Under the pieces are notes generated by a model. That model was given only the letters and a program-made list of their open reading frames with translations, ran no database searches and was not told the DNA's origin. This document shows, piece after piece, positions 1 through 6,718 of a DNA stretch of 14,956 bases. The translations under genes were made by a program, and so were the position numbers. Source of the DNA: Thermodesulfobacteriota bacterium (GTDB taxonomy: Bacteria; Desulfobacterota; DSM-4660; Desulfatiglandales; Desulfatiglandaceae). The DNA lies in NCBI GenBank assembly GCA_028278625.1, contig JANQDY010000070.1, positions 1 to 14,956 of the forward strand, written 5' to 3'. The number at the start of each line of letters is the position of its first letter. Position 1 is the stretch's first letter.

Positions 1-3
1 CTC

Positions 4-34
4 GAAGCCTGGCGGTTCATTATCGCCGGGCTTC
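4..34 (+). other. Hairpin upstream of the first gene
   Basis: GAAGCCTGGCG at 4-14 pairs with CGCCGGGCTTC at 24-34 around a 9-nt loop, giving 11 pairs of which one is a G-T wobble. No T tract follows on either strand, so it is not a classic intrinsic terminator. It lies just before AGAAGG (46-51) and ATG at 61, so it could be a leader structure or a transcript-end structure of a gene left of the window. Function is inferred only from position. Confidence 0.45.
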
Positions 35-152
35 AACTCAACCTAAGAAGGTAAAAAACCATGACAATTCTTCGGGATAAAACCTCGACAATCTACACGA
101 TCCTCGTGGATTCGTTGAATTTGACATTACAAAATCGAATTATGCAGCCCAG

Positions 153-515
153 TTGCCTGCGAAATTCATCTTCAGGAGGACGGTATCTGGGTTGCTGGAA
201 TATGCGGCGTTGGAAATGGATAGGCGGACCAAGATAAAAAAAATCCTTTATGAGGGGATAGCGGAGTCTGAAACAGAGTTCAGCCGTAGAGATCTTGTTA
301 AGAAATTGTCTGGCTGTGATTCCATCATGGAGGACATAGAGGTTGCGGTTCCCTCATTTCAGCGAACCAGAGAGATGGATGGGATCATAGATGAGCTCAT
401 TTCTGATCATCTGTTGGAAGAAATTCCAGGGAAAAACATTGGCCAGGGAACGCCGAAAAAGTGTCTCAAATTTGTTCCGTTTGACCCAATGAATACCAAG
501 CAAAAACGGTTTTAG
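153..515 (+). CDS. Small winged-helix-like protein, 5' end probably frameshifted
   Basis: No family was recognised with certainty. The protein is charged and helical. Its C-terminal half (about residues 40-110: SETEFSRRDLVKKL, then MDGIIDELISDHLLEEIPG, then GQGTPKKCLKFV) reads like a winged helix of the kind found at the ends of phage replication and primase proteins; that is inference. The start is doubtful. TTG at 153 has no convincing ribosome site, and other in-frame starts are TTG 192 (AGGAGGA at 174-180 upstream) and ATG 216. The frame stays open and protein-like back to base 81, and a well-placed AGAAGG (46-51) with ATG at 61 lies in the neighbouring frame. One missing A in the run at 79-82 would join them into a protein of about 151 aa. 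It stands alone before the repeat region and may act on it. Confidence 0.5.
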   Translation: MPAKFIFRRTVSGLLEYAALEMDRRTKIKKILYEGIAESETEFSRRDLVKKLSGCDSIMEDIEVAVPSFQRTREMDGIIDELISDHLLEEIPGKNIGQGTPKKCLKFVPFDPMNTKQKRF

Positions 516-540
516 AGCCGTTTCCGTAGGGCTACGGAAC

Positions 541-567
541 GTAACGGAAACGGGCGATTTCCGTAAC
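541..567. repeat. Hairpin repeat, copy 1 (19-bp core)
   Basis: GTAACGGAAA (541-550), a 7-nt loop CGGGCGA, and TTTCCGTAAC (558-567) form a stem with one mismatched position. The central 19 bases CGGAAACGGGCGATTTCCG (545-563) recur exactly at 641-659. Confidence 0.7.
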
Positions 568-636
568 TAACAGTAGCTCGTAACGCATTGATAACATGGA
601 TAAAATACACCAAAGAGGGGGTTACGGAAACGAGGG

Positions 637-663
637 GTTGCGGAAACGGGCGATTTCCGCAAC
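637..663. repeat. Hairpin repeat, copy 2 (19-bp core)
   Basis: GTTGCGGAAA (637-646) and TTTCCGCAAC (654-663) are a perfect 10-bp inverted repeat around the loop CGGGCGA. The loop and inner stem are identical to copy 1, while both outer stem positions differ in a compensating way (C at 660 with G at 640). This suggests that the paired or palindromic form is what is conserved. Confidence 0.75.
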
Positions 664-722
664 TCGTAAATATTTGAAATACCGGCAGATATTACGATTT
701 CTGAGTAACGGAAATTTCCTTA

Positions 723-795
723 CCCCCTACGGGGGTGTAGTAGCCCGTTTCCGCTACTACCCCCGAAGGGGTTGGGGGGCTCCGAAAATGGAGCC
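723..795 (+). promoter_or_regulatory. G/C-run segment with competing hairpins before the operon
   Basis: CCCCC-TAC-GGGGG (723-735) overlaps a larger stem in which 730-744 pairs with 753-765 (13 pairs, a 2-nt bulge, loop CCGTTTCC containing a repeat copy). That stem in turn overlaps CCCC-GAA-GGGG (761-771). GGCTCC (778-783) and GGAGCC (790-795) make a further perfect hairpin followed by AAAAACATG. The first three structures exclude one another. As RNA they could act as an attenuator-like leader for the downstream operon; as DNA they may be part of the origin. No T tract follows, so it is not a simple terminator. Confidence 0.4.
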
Positions 796-845
796 AAAAA
801 CATGAGACACAAGAGCTATCAAAAAAACCTCGGAGACATTGGAGA

Positions 846-1088
846 ATGAATCCTCTGGAAAATCTCATCAGTCAAAATCGGCCTCTGAGTTCTCGGGAGA
901 TCGAAAGAGTGACGAAAAACTTTCGCTGTGACAACTGCGCAAACTGGGAGCTTGCGATTGGGCGCCGAATGGCCTGGGGAGCCTGTCAAGTCGATGGTCT
1001 TCGGACAAAGTGGACATGCCCATGTCAAAATATGAGCCAGTTCAAACAATCAAAATTCCACCTTGTGAGGCGGAGGCGGAAGAAGTGA
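846..1088 (+). CDS. Small Cys-rich (zinc-finger-like) protein, hypothetical
   Basis: The 80-aa protein has five cysteines in its middle: C28-x2-C31, C47 and C58-x-C60. This spacing is typical of small phage zinc-binding proteins, but no named family is claimed. GGAG (832-835) lies 10 bases before ATG 846. A 15-codon reading frame from ATG 802 ends at TGA 847-849, overlapping this start. The 3' end overlaps the helicase gene by about 67 bases in another frame, more than usual, which lowers confidence. The basic C-terminus (RRRRKK) is encoded inside that overlap. Confidence 0.45.
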   Translation: MNPLENLISQNRPLSSREIERVTKNFRCDNCANWELAIGRRMAWGACQVDGLRTKWTCPCQNMSQFKQSKFHLVRRRRKK

Positions 1089-2455
1089 AAGCCATCGTTT
1101 CAAACGAAATCCTTGTTCAAGACATCCCACCGTCTTTTGGTCGGGAAATCACGGATCGGTTGACCCTCTTGAATCCCAAATGGAAAGACAATGAAAGAAT
1201 GAGCAGATGGAACGGCCGAACTCCGAAGTTCCTGAAGTGCTACCGCTGGGGTGATGAGGGCCTGTCGGTACCCAGAGGCCTTCTTTTCGATATTGGGTTG
1301 TTAGCCGATGATCACGGCTTGTCTGTGGATTGGAAAGATCGGACACTGATGCTCAAGCCGGTTCATTTCGATTTCAAGGGCCAGCTTCGTGATTACCAGG
1401 TAACGGCCGTCAGTGCCATAATGCAAGTTCGCGACGGTGTGTGCCAAGCCCCCACCGGATCCGGGAAGACCGTCATCGCCATTTATGTGATTGCAGAGAG
1501 AAAACAGCCGGCACTGATAATCGTTCACACAAAGGAACTGCTGAACCAGTGGGTCGACCGGATTCATACTTTTCTGGGAATTCCTACCGAAGAGATTGGC
1601 GTCATTGGCGCCGGTAGGAAGCTGATCGGGGAACGGATCACTATTGCCATGGTGCAAACGCTTTATAAATGCGCGGGCGAAGTGGCTTCCAAAGTCGGTC
1701 ACATCATCGTTGATGAGTGCCACCGAATTCCTTCCAAGACCTTTACGGAAGCCGTTACGGCCTTTAATGCCAAGTACATACTGGGCCTTTCTGCAACCCC
1801 ATACCGGCGTGATGGACTGACCAAGCTTATTCATTGGCACTTGGGGCCCCTGGTGCATTCCATTGATCAGGCCGAATTGACCGCCCACGGCGATATACTT
1901 CCTTTTCGAGTGAAACAGGTTCGAACGAATTTCACGACCCGTCTCGATGCTTCATCCGAGTATTCGAAAACACTTTTCGAGCTCACCCAGGACCCCGAAA
2001 GAAACCGTCTGGTGAGCCAGGAAGCGGCACGCCAAGCCAAGAACGGCGGGGGTATGCCATTGGTCTTGTCAGACCGGAAAGCCCATTGCCAAGCCATAGC
2101 TGAAGCCCTGGGCCGTGATTTTGGAATTCAGGCGGATGTTTTGACCGGAGGTCTTTCAAAAAGGGCCCGGGGCAGAGTTATTGAAAGGCTGAACGCCGGA
2201 AATTGCAAGGCTTTGGTAGCCACCGGGCAATTGATTGGCGAGGGATTTGACCTTCCAGCCCTGGGCGCCGTTCTCTTGGCCACTCCTATAAAGTTCAAAG
2301 GACGTCTTCTTCAGGCGATCGGCCGAGCTCTACGGCCGGCGCCAGGACAGAAGCATGCGACTGTGATCGATTTTGTAGATACCAAGGTGGGTGTGCTGAT
2401 GGCCAGCGCAAAGGCCCGGGCCCGGACCTACCGGGAAGTGGGGGCAATTCAATGA
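1022..2455 (+). CDS. SF2 DNA helicase (DEAD/DEAH type, phage UvsW/XPB-like)
   Basis: Superfamily 2 ATP-dependent helicase, expected to unwind or remodel branched DNA in phage replication and recombination. Motifs, numbered from GTG 1010, are in the usual order: RDYQ at 127-130, Walker A APTGSGKT at 147-154, DECH at 235-238, SAT at 261-263, GEGFDLP at 410-416 and QAIGRALRP at 435-443 (arginine fingers of motif VI). Both RecA-like lobes are intact. The first ~120 residues are a separate N-terminal region. Possible starts are GTG 1010, ATG 1016 and ATG 1022. ATG 1022 is preferred because AGTGGA (1009-1014) is best spaced for it. The stop overlaps the next start (ATGA, 2452-2455), so translation is coupled. 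Phage UvsW, Rad25/XPB and restriction-type helicases share these motifs, so the exact role is inferred from its recombination neighbours. Confidence 0.93.
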   Translation: MSKYEPVQTIKIPPCEAEAEEVKAIVSNEILVQDIPPSFGREITDRLTLLNPKWKDNERMSRWNGRTPKFLKCYRWGDEGLSVPRGLLFDIGLLADDHGLSVDWKDRTLMLKPVHFDFKGQLRDYQVTAVSAIMQVRDGVCQAPTGSGKTVIAIYVIAERKQPALIIVHTKELLNQWVDRIHTFLGIPTEEIGVIGAGRKLIGERITIAMVQTLYKCAGEVASKVGHIIVDECHRIPSKTFTEAVTAFNAKYILGLSATPYRRDGLTKLIHWHLGPLVHSIDQAELTAHGDILPFRVKQVRTNFTTRLDASSEYSKTLFELTQDPERNRLVSQEAARQAKNGGGMPLVLSDRKAHCQAIAEALGRDFGIQADVLTGGLSKRARGRVIERLNAGNCKALVATGQLIGEGFDLPALGAVLLATPIKFKGRLLQAIGRALRPAPGQKHATVIDFVDTKVGVLMASAKARARTYREVGAIQ

Positions 2456-2616
2456 AAAAGGGAAATGCGGGTTCTGCCTGCTGGCCACAGGATGGGCCAT
2501 GGATAGCCAAGCTTAGCGGCCTGTTGAGGGTTGATGCACTGCACTGCATCTTCTGCCATGGTTTGGCCCGACTGACGGGACCGGCCCGCATTATTTCTGA
2601 TGGAGGGACCCAATGA
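2452..2616 (+). CDS. 54-aa small protein coupled to both neighbours
   Basis: ATG at 2452 overlaps the helicase stop (ATGA), and its own TGA at 2614-2616 overlaps the nuclease ATG at 2613 (ATGA again). The frame fills the whole 157-base gap between two real genes. That coupling at both ends is strong evidence for a translated gene despite its size. The protein begins MKKGNAGSACWPQDGP and contains an HCIFCHG segment (C32, C35 with H31 and H36), a minimal metal-binding-type motif. No family was recognised. A role with the helicase or nuclease is inferred from position only. Confidence 0.65.
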   Translation: MKKGNAGSACWPQDGPWIAKLSGLLRVDALHCIFCHGLARLTGPARIISDGGTQ

Positions 2617-3299
2617 AACACGGTTGGCCCAGCGTCACACAGGTTCTAAGCGTTTATGCTGATTTCTCCGGGATCCGTCCGGATGTTCTGGAGCGGGCGG
2701 CCGAACGGGGAACAAAAGTCCATGAAATCTGTTCCTCGATTGCCCAGGGGCTCTTTCCTGGCCTTATACCGGTTGACCTGGCTGGATATGTTGAATCCTT
2801 CCGCAAATGGTTTGTTTTGGTTCAGGAGGTCCTCTTAGTGGAGGAACGGCTTTCATGCTCTGTTTATCAATTTACCGGTAAGCCCGATCTGGCGGTGAAG
2901 CTCCGCGGTGATGAGGTCCCGCGTGTAATCGATCTCAAAACGCCTTTGGCAAAAGGGAAGCTCTGGGGCGCCCAAATTGCTGGATATGAACATCTCTTCA
3001 AAGTCAAGACGGGCCTGGATTGCCAACACAGTGGAACACTTCGGCTGAAGCCGGATGGCGGCTTTCCCTTGTTTGATGAGTACCGGCACTCAGAAGAGGA
3101 CCTTCACGCCTTTCTGTGTGCTTTGACAGCCTGGAGATATTTCGAGGTGCCGGTGAAACCGGGAACTGTCTTCCAAAGGGCACGGAGGATTGAGGCTGAT
3201 ACAAATGTATCACCCCAACCAACCGTTCAAAATGACAAACAAAATACTAGGTGCACATCTGGGTGCAAAACAGCAAAGGAGGTTGATCATGGCATTTAA
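2613..3299 (+). CDS. PD-(D/E)XK nuclease, phage exonuclease-like
   Basis: The 228-aa protein has the RecB/Cas4/lambda-exonuclease-type nuclease signature: H37 in RGTKVHEI, E78 in LVEERL, D92 in FTGKPDLAV, D107-L-K109 in VIDLKTP and Q121-x3-Y125 in QIAGYEHL. All expected catalytic positions are present. In phage recombination modules such an enzyme resects 5' ends of duplex DNA to make the single strands that RecT anneals, and the recT gene lies two genes downstream. The last ~35 residues are low-complexity and contain C214 and C218. Its 3' end overlaps the next start by 11 bases. It is most likely the exonuclease partner of the RecT system, though a Cas4-like activity cannot be excluded. Confidence 0.85.
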   Translation: MKHGWPSVTQVLSVYADFSGIRPDVLERAAERGTKVHEICSSIAQGLFPGLIPVDLAGYVESFRKWFVLVQEVLLVEERLSCSVYQFTGKPDLAVKLRGDEVPRVIDLKTPLAKGKLWGAQIAGYEHLFKVKTGLDCQHSGTLRLKPDGGFPLFDEYRHSEEDLHAFLCALTAWRYFEVPVKPGTVFQRARRIEADTNVSPQPTVQNDKQNTRCTSGCKTAKEVDHGI

Positions 3300-3981
3300 T
3301 TTCGCAGAATTGGAAAACCCAAAAACCTTAACCCCGGCGCCACGAGCGCCCCTTGACCTGGAGAAGGCAAAGAAGGCCTTTGAGCCCTACCGTCAGAAGA
3401 TTGTCCACATGCAGGCCCAAGCAGACGCTCTGACGGTCGATTCTGACGAAACTGAACAGCTGGCCGTCGAATCCGCGGCCCAGGCGAAACGGCTCTTGAA
3501 GGCCCTTGATGAGGAGCGGAAACGGGTAATCAAGGAGCCCGATCAATTCGTCAGGGGCATGAATGCTTTCGTCCGTTCCTTCAGGAAGCCTCTTGATGGT
3601 TTGGTGGGCACACTCCGCGGGAAGATCGGCGATTTCCAATACCAGAAAGAATTGGAGCGGCGAAAGGTTCAAAAGCGCATGGAGGAAGCGGCGGCGGCCC
3701 GAAAAGAGAAGCTCGAGGCAGCGGCCAAGGAATCTGGCGTGGAACCACCACCGGTGATGCCGGTACCGGCACCCAAACCGGACACTACCACCCGAACCGA
3801 GAGTGGCGCCACGGCGTCAATCCGGACTCAATGGATAGGTGAAATAGAGTCTCCGGAGACGGTACCCCGTGAATACTGCAGTCCGGATCAGAAAAAAATT
3901 GATCAGGCCGTTAAGCTCGGGATCCGTGAAATCCCTGGCGTGAAGATTTATGAGAAACCCATCACCGTTTTGAGAAGTTGA
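3289..3981 (+). CDS. Coiled-coil protein associated with RecT-type recombination
   Basis: The start ATG 3289 is chosen because AAAGGAGG (3275-3282) precedes it by 6 bases; an upstream in-frame start at 3190 lies wholly inside the nuclease gene and is rejected. The 230-aa protein has a long charged helical region (about residues 20-150, with ALDEERKRVIKEP and KELERRKVQKRMEEAAAARK), a Pro-rich linker (about 150-170), and a C-terminal segment with VPREYCSPDQKKIDQAVKLG and IREIPGVKIYE. That C-terminal pattern is one I associate with phage proteins encoded next to RecT/ERF annealing proteins. Molecular function is not established. Its position between the exonuclease and RecT suggests an accessory role in the same complex. 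Confidence 0.7.
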   Translation: MAFNFAELENPKTLTPAPRAPLDLEKAKKAFEPYRQKIVHMQAQADALTVDSDETEQLAVESAAQAKRLLKALDEERKRVIKEPDQFVRGMNAFVRSFRKPLDGLVGTLRGKIGDFQYQKELERRKVQKRMEEAAAARKEKLEAAAKESGVEPPPVMPVPAPKPDTTTRTESGATASIRTQWIGEIESPETVPREYCSPDQKKIDQAVKLGIREIPGVKIYEKPITVLRS

Positions 3982-3992
3982 AAGGAGATATC

Positions 3993-5336
3993 ATGAGCGC
4001 ACAAACTGAAACTACAACAGCGTTGCAGGCTCGAAGGCCTCTCAATATCGACATGACCCGAGGCGTGGGAATTGCCAATTACGAGGAGGCAATGCAAATG
4101 GCGGCTCTGGTTCACCATAGCGGGCTTGCCCCAAAGAGCCTTGATACCGTTCAAAAGGTAGCCGTGGGCATGCTCATGGCCGTAGAAGTGGGCCTCCCCA
4201 TTATCACGGGACTTCAGAACATTGCGGTGATCAACGGCAAAGCCGGTGTTTGGGGAGATGCCGTTCTGTCTTTGGTCAGATCGAGTGGACAAATGGAGCC
4301 CGGATATCCAAAGGAAAGAGCGGAAGGAACGCCATTCACAGACGGGTGGACATTTTATTGCATTGTAAAGCGAAAAGGGGGGCAAGAAGTTACAGGATCC
4401 TTTTCGTGGGCGGAAGCAAAAAGGGCAGGTTTTGACAACCCTCAGATGAAGAACGGTGGGAAAGACATCTACAGCCCATGGACCCGTTTTCCCAGAAGGA
4501 TGATGCAATGGAAAGCCCGGCAGTGGGTTTACCGTGATGAATTTGGCGACATACTCCGTGGAATGCGTATGGCGGAGGAACTCCATGACGTGGTTGACCT
4601 TGAGCCTTCAGACAATGGGTATTCAATGCCCGAAGCACCAGAAGGCCAACAGACTCTTGAAGCTGATGAAGTGACGGTTCAGCCCACCTTTGACGAAGAG
4701 ATCCCGGATGACGTGGACCGGGAGAAGGTTGGAGAGTACGCGAGGATTTGTGCCGATCATTTTGGCCAGGACCTGGAGGAATTCAAAAAACAGATCGTTG
4801 AGACCAACCAGGTTGAAGACTTCCTGAACGCCTTCAGGCGATGGGAACAAAAAAAACCCACCCAATCCATGGACGAAGGGGAGATCGTTGAAAATAGCTC
4901 ATCTGGCTTATCCGAGGCACCGGAAAAAGACTCTGACCCATGGACCGAGCTCAGGAACGAGTTTATCAATCTTCGACAAGCTGGTTTTTCCACCTGGGTT
5001 TTCAAAAACAAGAATCGGCTTTCAGAGGCGCCCCAAGAGATCCAAGAAGAGGCTCGGGCAAAATGGGAAAAGCTCTATCCGGATAATCAATGGCCGTTTG
5101 ATGCTCAAGAGGTGAGCAGCAAAGAGAGCGATGCTGAGACCACCCTCCAGGATGATGGTGGAGGGGAGATCCCGGCTGCATGGGACATGCCGAAAATTTG
5201 CGAGCCCTATATCGAAAAACTCGGGAGGGGTACCGCTTTCGACATCATGAACACGGACAACCCGGCCCAGATTCCACAAGAGGACCGGCTCGAGGTTATC
5301 GAAGCTTTGAGGAAGGCGGCGGGAGAGGACAGGTAA
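3993..5336 (+). CDS. recT: RecT-family single-strand annealing protein with long acidic C-terminus
   Basis: AAAGGAG (3981-3987) is placed 5 bases before ATG 3993. The N-terminal ~200 residues match the RecT family: GLPIITGLQNIAVINGKAGV (68-87), WGDA (88-91), RFPRRMMQWKARQW (165-178) and RDEFGDILRGMRMAEEL (181-197). RecT proteins bind single-stranded DNA and anneal complementary strands, working with an exonuclease encoded nearby, as here. The usual family length is about 250-330 aa, but this one is 447. The extra ~245 residues are acidic and rich in E, D, W and P, with helical blocks at about 245-288 and 310-370. Such a tail might be a protein-interaction region. No frameshift explains it; the reading frame is continuous. 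Confidence 0.88.
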   Translation: MSAQTETTTALQARRPLNIDMTRGVGIANYEEAMQMAALVHHSGLAPKSLDTVQKVAVGMLMAVEVGLPIITGLQNIAVINGKAGVWGDAVLSLVRSSGQMEPGYPKERAEGTPFTDGWTFYCIVKRKGGQEVTGSFSWAEAKRAGFDNPQMKNGGKDIYSPWTRFPRRMMQWKARQWVYRDEFGDILRGMRMAEELHDVVDLEPSDNGYSMPEAPEGQQTLEADEVTVQPTFDEEIPDDVDREKVGEYARICADHFGQDLEEFKKQIVETNQVEDFLNAFRRWEQKKPTQSMDEGEIVENSSSGLSEAPEKDSDPWTELRNEFINLRQAGFSTWVFKNKNRLSEAPQEIQEEARAKWEKLYPDNQWPFDAQEVSSKESDAETTLQDDGGGEIPAAWDMPKICEPYIEKLGRGTAFDIMNTDNPAQIPQEDRLEVIEALRKAAGEDR

Positions 5337-5340
5337 TAGA

Positions 5341-5631
5341 ATGCTTAGATATCCAGTCTTGAAAATTGAATGGAAAGCCATGAACTGGTGGGCCTTTTGG
5401 CACTTTGTAGTCTTGGCCAGATTATGTAAAAAGTTTGGGCACAAAGTTGAGGACCCAACATACTCCGCCTATCCAGGGCATATGTCTTGCCAGAGATGCC
5501 GAAACCATTTCCGACCAGAGGATCATAAGTGGCATCGGGCCAGCAGTCCCACATTGGCCACAAAAGCGGTGCGGCTCGTGGCAAGTTTGATCAATCAAGT
5601 TCGCTTGGCAGTCACGAATAGTAAGACATAG
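5341..5631 (+). CDS. Small zinc-binding-type prophage protein (DUF1660-like)
   Basis: The 96-aa protein starts 4 bases after the recT stop. Residues 27-57 read RLCKKFGHK, then MSCQRCRNHF, giving C29, H34, C50-x2-C53 and H56. This resembles small prophage proteins of the DUF1660 type (CK.FGHK followed by a CxxC pair), but the match was judged by eye. The hydrophobic, Trp-rich start (MNWWAFWHFVVLARL, residues 14-28) could be a membrane-contacting helix, and ATG 5380 is an alternative start. The ribosome site is weak (GAGAGGACAGG just upstream). Role unknown. Confidence 0.5.
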   Translation: MLRYPVLKIEWKAMNWWAFWHFVVLARLCKKFGHKVEDPTYSAYPGHMSCQRCRNHFRPEDHKWHRASSPTLATKAVRLVASLINQVRLAVTNSKT

Positions 5632-5644
5632 GGAGCATTTGGAA

Positions 5645-6106
5645 ATGAAATCGAAAGGATTCATCGGCATCGACCCCGGAAAAACCGGGGCAGCTGCACT
5701 GATAACGGATGAAGGTACCCATGATGTTTTGGACTATCCTGGGGACCCCTCCCTTATCGTAGACCGTTTCAGGGACTGGAAGCTTGACCATGACATCATC
5801 ATGGCCGCCCTGGAAAAGGTTTCAGCACGTCCTGGGCAGGGAGTGGTTTCGATGTTCACCTTCGGCCGCAACCTGGGCGCATGGGAGGGGATTTTATCAG
5901 CTTTTGGGATTCCCTTCATGATGCCGACTCCAAGGCATTGGCAGAAGGGGCTTGTCGACATGAAGGCGGGTAATGATTCAAAGGCCAGATCTTTGAACAC
6001 AGCAAGGCGTCTTTTCCCCGATGCGGAGCTTACGAGAAAGAGGGATCACGGGCGAGCCGATGCCTTGTTGTTGGCGTTTTGGGCAAGGCGTCAGTGGGCG
6101 AATTGA
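5645..6106 (+). CDS. RuvC-like Holliday junction resolvase
   Basis: An RNase H-fold endonuclease of the RuvC superfamily. It begins FIGIDPGKTGAAAL (first catalytic Asp, D10), has E57 in ALEKVSARPGQGV, and ends with RDHGRADALLLA (D134 and D139). These are the acidic residues expected for the two-metal active site. The 153-aa length fits phage resolvases. ATG 5645 is chosen because GGGAG (5631-5635) lies 9 bases upstream; TTG 5639 is too close to it. It would cut branched junctions made by the RecT system and helicase before packaging, and it is the last gene before the terminase pair. Confidence 0.88.
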   Translation: MKSKGFIGIDPGKTGAAALITDEGTHDVLDYPGDPSLIVDRFRDWKLDHDIIMAALEKVSARPGQGVVSMFTFGRNLGAWEGILSAFGIPFMMPTPRHWQKGLVDMKAGNDSKARSLNTARRLFPDAELTRKRDHGRADALLLAFWARRQWAN

Positions 6107-6238
6107 CAAATAGCTAGTTATTTCAAAAATTTACGGGTCCTTCCTAGCGTTTTTGTTATCGCGGGTGATAGACACGCAAAAAATAGCTCAATTTTTTCAA
6201 TAACTTATGGAAACAATACGCGGCCAGGTGAACCAAAA
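6107..6238 (+). promoter_or_regulatory. Gap before the terminase genes (possible packaging or promoter site)
   Basis: This 132-base AT-rich non-coding gap divides the recombination genes from the terminase genes. TTGACA occurs at 6103-6108, over the resolvase stop, but no good -10 hexamer follows at the right distance. AAAAAAT and ATTTTTT form a 7-bp A/T inverted repeat around AGCTCA (about 6178-6197). ACGGGTCCTTCC lies at 6133-6144. In lambda-type phages the cos site lies directly upstream of nu1, so this gap is the natural place for a cos or pac site. No cos sequence was recognised, so that is inference. Confidence 0.3.
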
Positions 6239-6718
6239 ATGGAAGTAAAGTCTACGGCGATTCAATACATATTTGATGTCAAGTCACGGGGAACGCTCAC
6301 AAAGTGGCGTGAGCAGGGCGCTGACTGCGCATATACCGGTCGGAATTCCTGGGACCCCAAGTTGTTTCTTGAATGGTGGCTTGAGCACATCTACTCAAAC
6401 CCTAACATTGGACCGGAAAGCCCGGATATCAGAGATGAACGTTTGCGCTGGGAAAGGGCCCGGGCTGACAAGCTTGAACTGGAAGTGGCCATGAAAAAGG
6501 GGAAGCTTTTACCAGTTGAGGAAATAGAACACGCCCTGGGAGAAATGGTCAGCGTGACGAAGAGAGCTTTTCTGTTGTTGCCTCAACAGCTGCCTACCCT
6601 GCTGGCCGGTAAGGATCAGGCGGAACAACTGGAGGTCATGGAGCGTGCGGTTGATGAGATCCTCAAGGGCCTGGCGGAAAGGGCGCGACTTCAGACGATC
6701 AAGAGACGGTTGAAATGA
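6239..6718 (+). CDS. Terminase small subunit, Nu1-like
   Basis: The 159-aa protein has an N-terminal helix-turn-helix-type region (about 5-50, including IQYIFDVKSRGTLTKWREQG and SWDPKLFLEWWLEH). A long helical dimerisation region follows (about 65-150, DERLRWERARADKLELEVAMKK split over two helices, then LLPQQLPTLLAG). This is the plan of lambda Nu1-type small terminase subunits, which recognise the packaging site and recruit the large subunit. AGGTGA (6226-6231) is 7 bases before ATG 6239. Its stop overlaps the start of the large subunit gene (ATGA, 6715-6718), which supports the assignment. Confidence 0.85.
   Translation: MEVKSTAIQYIFDVKSRGTLTKWREQGADCAYTGRNSWDPKLFLEWWLEHIYSNPNIGPESPDIRDERLRWERARADKLELEVAMKKGKLLPVEEIEHALGEMVSVTKRAFLLLPQQLPTLLAGKDQAEQLEVMERAVDEILKGLAERARLQTIKRRLK

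Larger units (their letters stand above)
521..757. repeat. Iteron-like array, nine copies of GTWRCGGAAA
   Basis: A 10-bp element, consensus GTWRCGGAAA, occurs in the plus orientation at 531-540 (GCTACGGAAC), 541-550, 621-630, 637-646 and 705-714. It occurs in the minus orientation at 521-530 (degenerate), 558-567, 654-663 and 748-757. Adjacent copies form palindromes: TTCCGTAG/CTACGGAA at 522-539 with a 2-nt centre, 541-567, and 637-663. An AT-rich stretch (about 664-705) sits between copies. No convincing gene overlaps the array. Multi-copy sites next to a replication and recombination operon are typical of phage or plasmid origins (iterons) or of multi-site operators. Which one applies here cannot be settled from sequence alone. 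Confidence 0.7.

Noticed and set aside
521..757. CRISPR array
   Set aside because: Units are only 10 bp, occur in both orientations at irregular spacing, and have no uniform spacers.
778..800. Intrinsic terminator at the GGCTCC/GGAGCC hairpin
   Set aside because: It is followed by AAAAA rather than a T tract on the plus strand, and no T tract follows it on the minus strand.
596..805. 69-aa plus-strand open frame in the repeat region
   Set aside because: It runs through the iteron-like repeats and G/C-run hairpins, has no ribosome site, and its protein is an accident of the repeats (RGGYGN, PYGGVVARF).
1301..1888. 195-aa minus-strand open frame
   Set aside because: It is antisense to the helicase core motifs and not protein-like.
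3190..3288. Upstream extension of the coiled-coil protein
   Set aside because: It lies inside the nuclease gene; ATG 3289 has a perfect ribosome site (AAAGGAGG).
3978..3992. TTG start for RecT
   Set aside because: It overlaps the previous stop and would place the ribosome site AAAGGAG inside the coding region; ATG 3993 is correctly spaced.
6135..6144. GGGTCCTTCC as a definite cos site
   Set aside because: There is no symmetry or known match that I can verify from sequence alone; kept only as a hint in the gap description.
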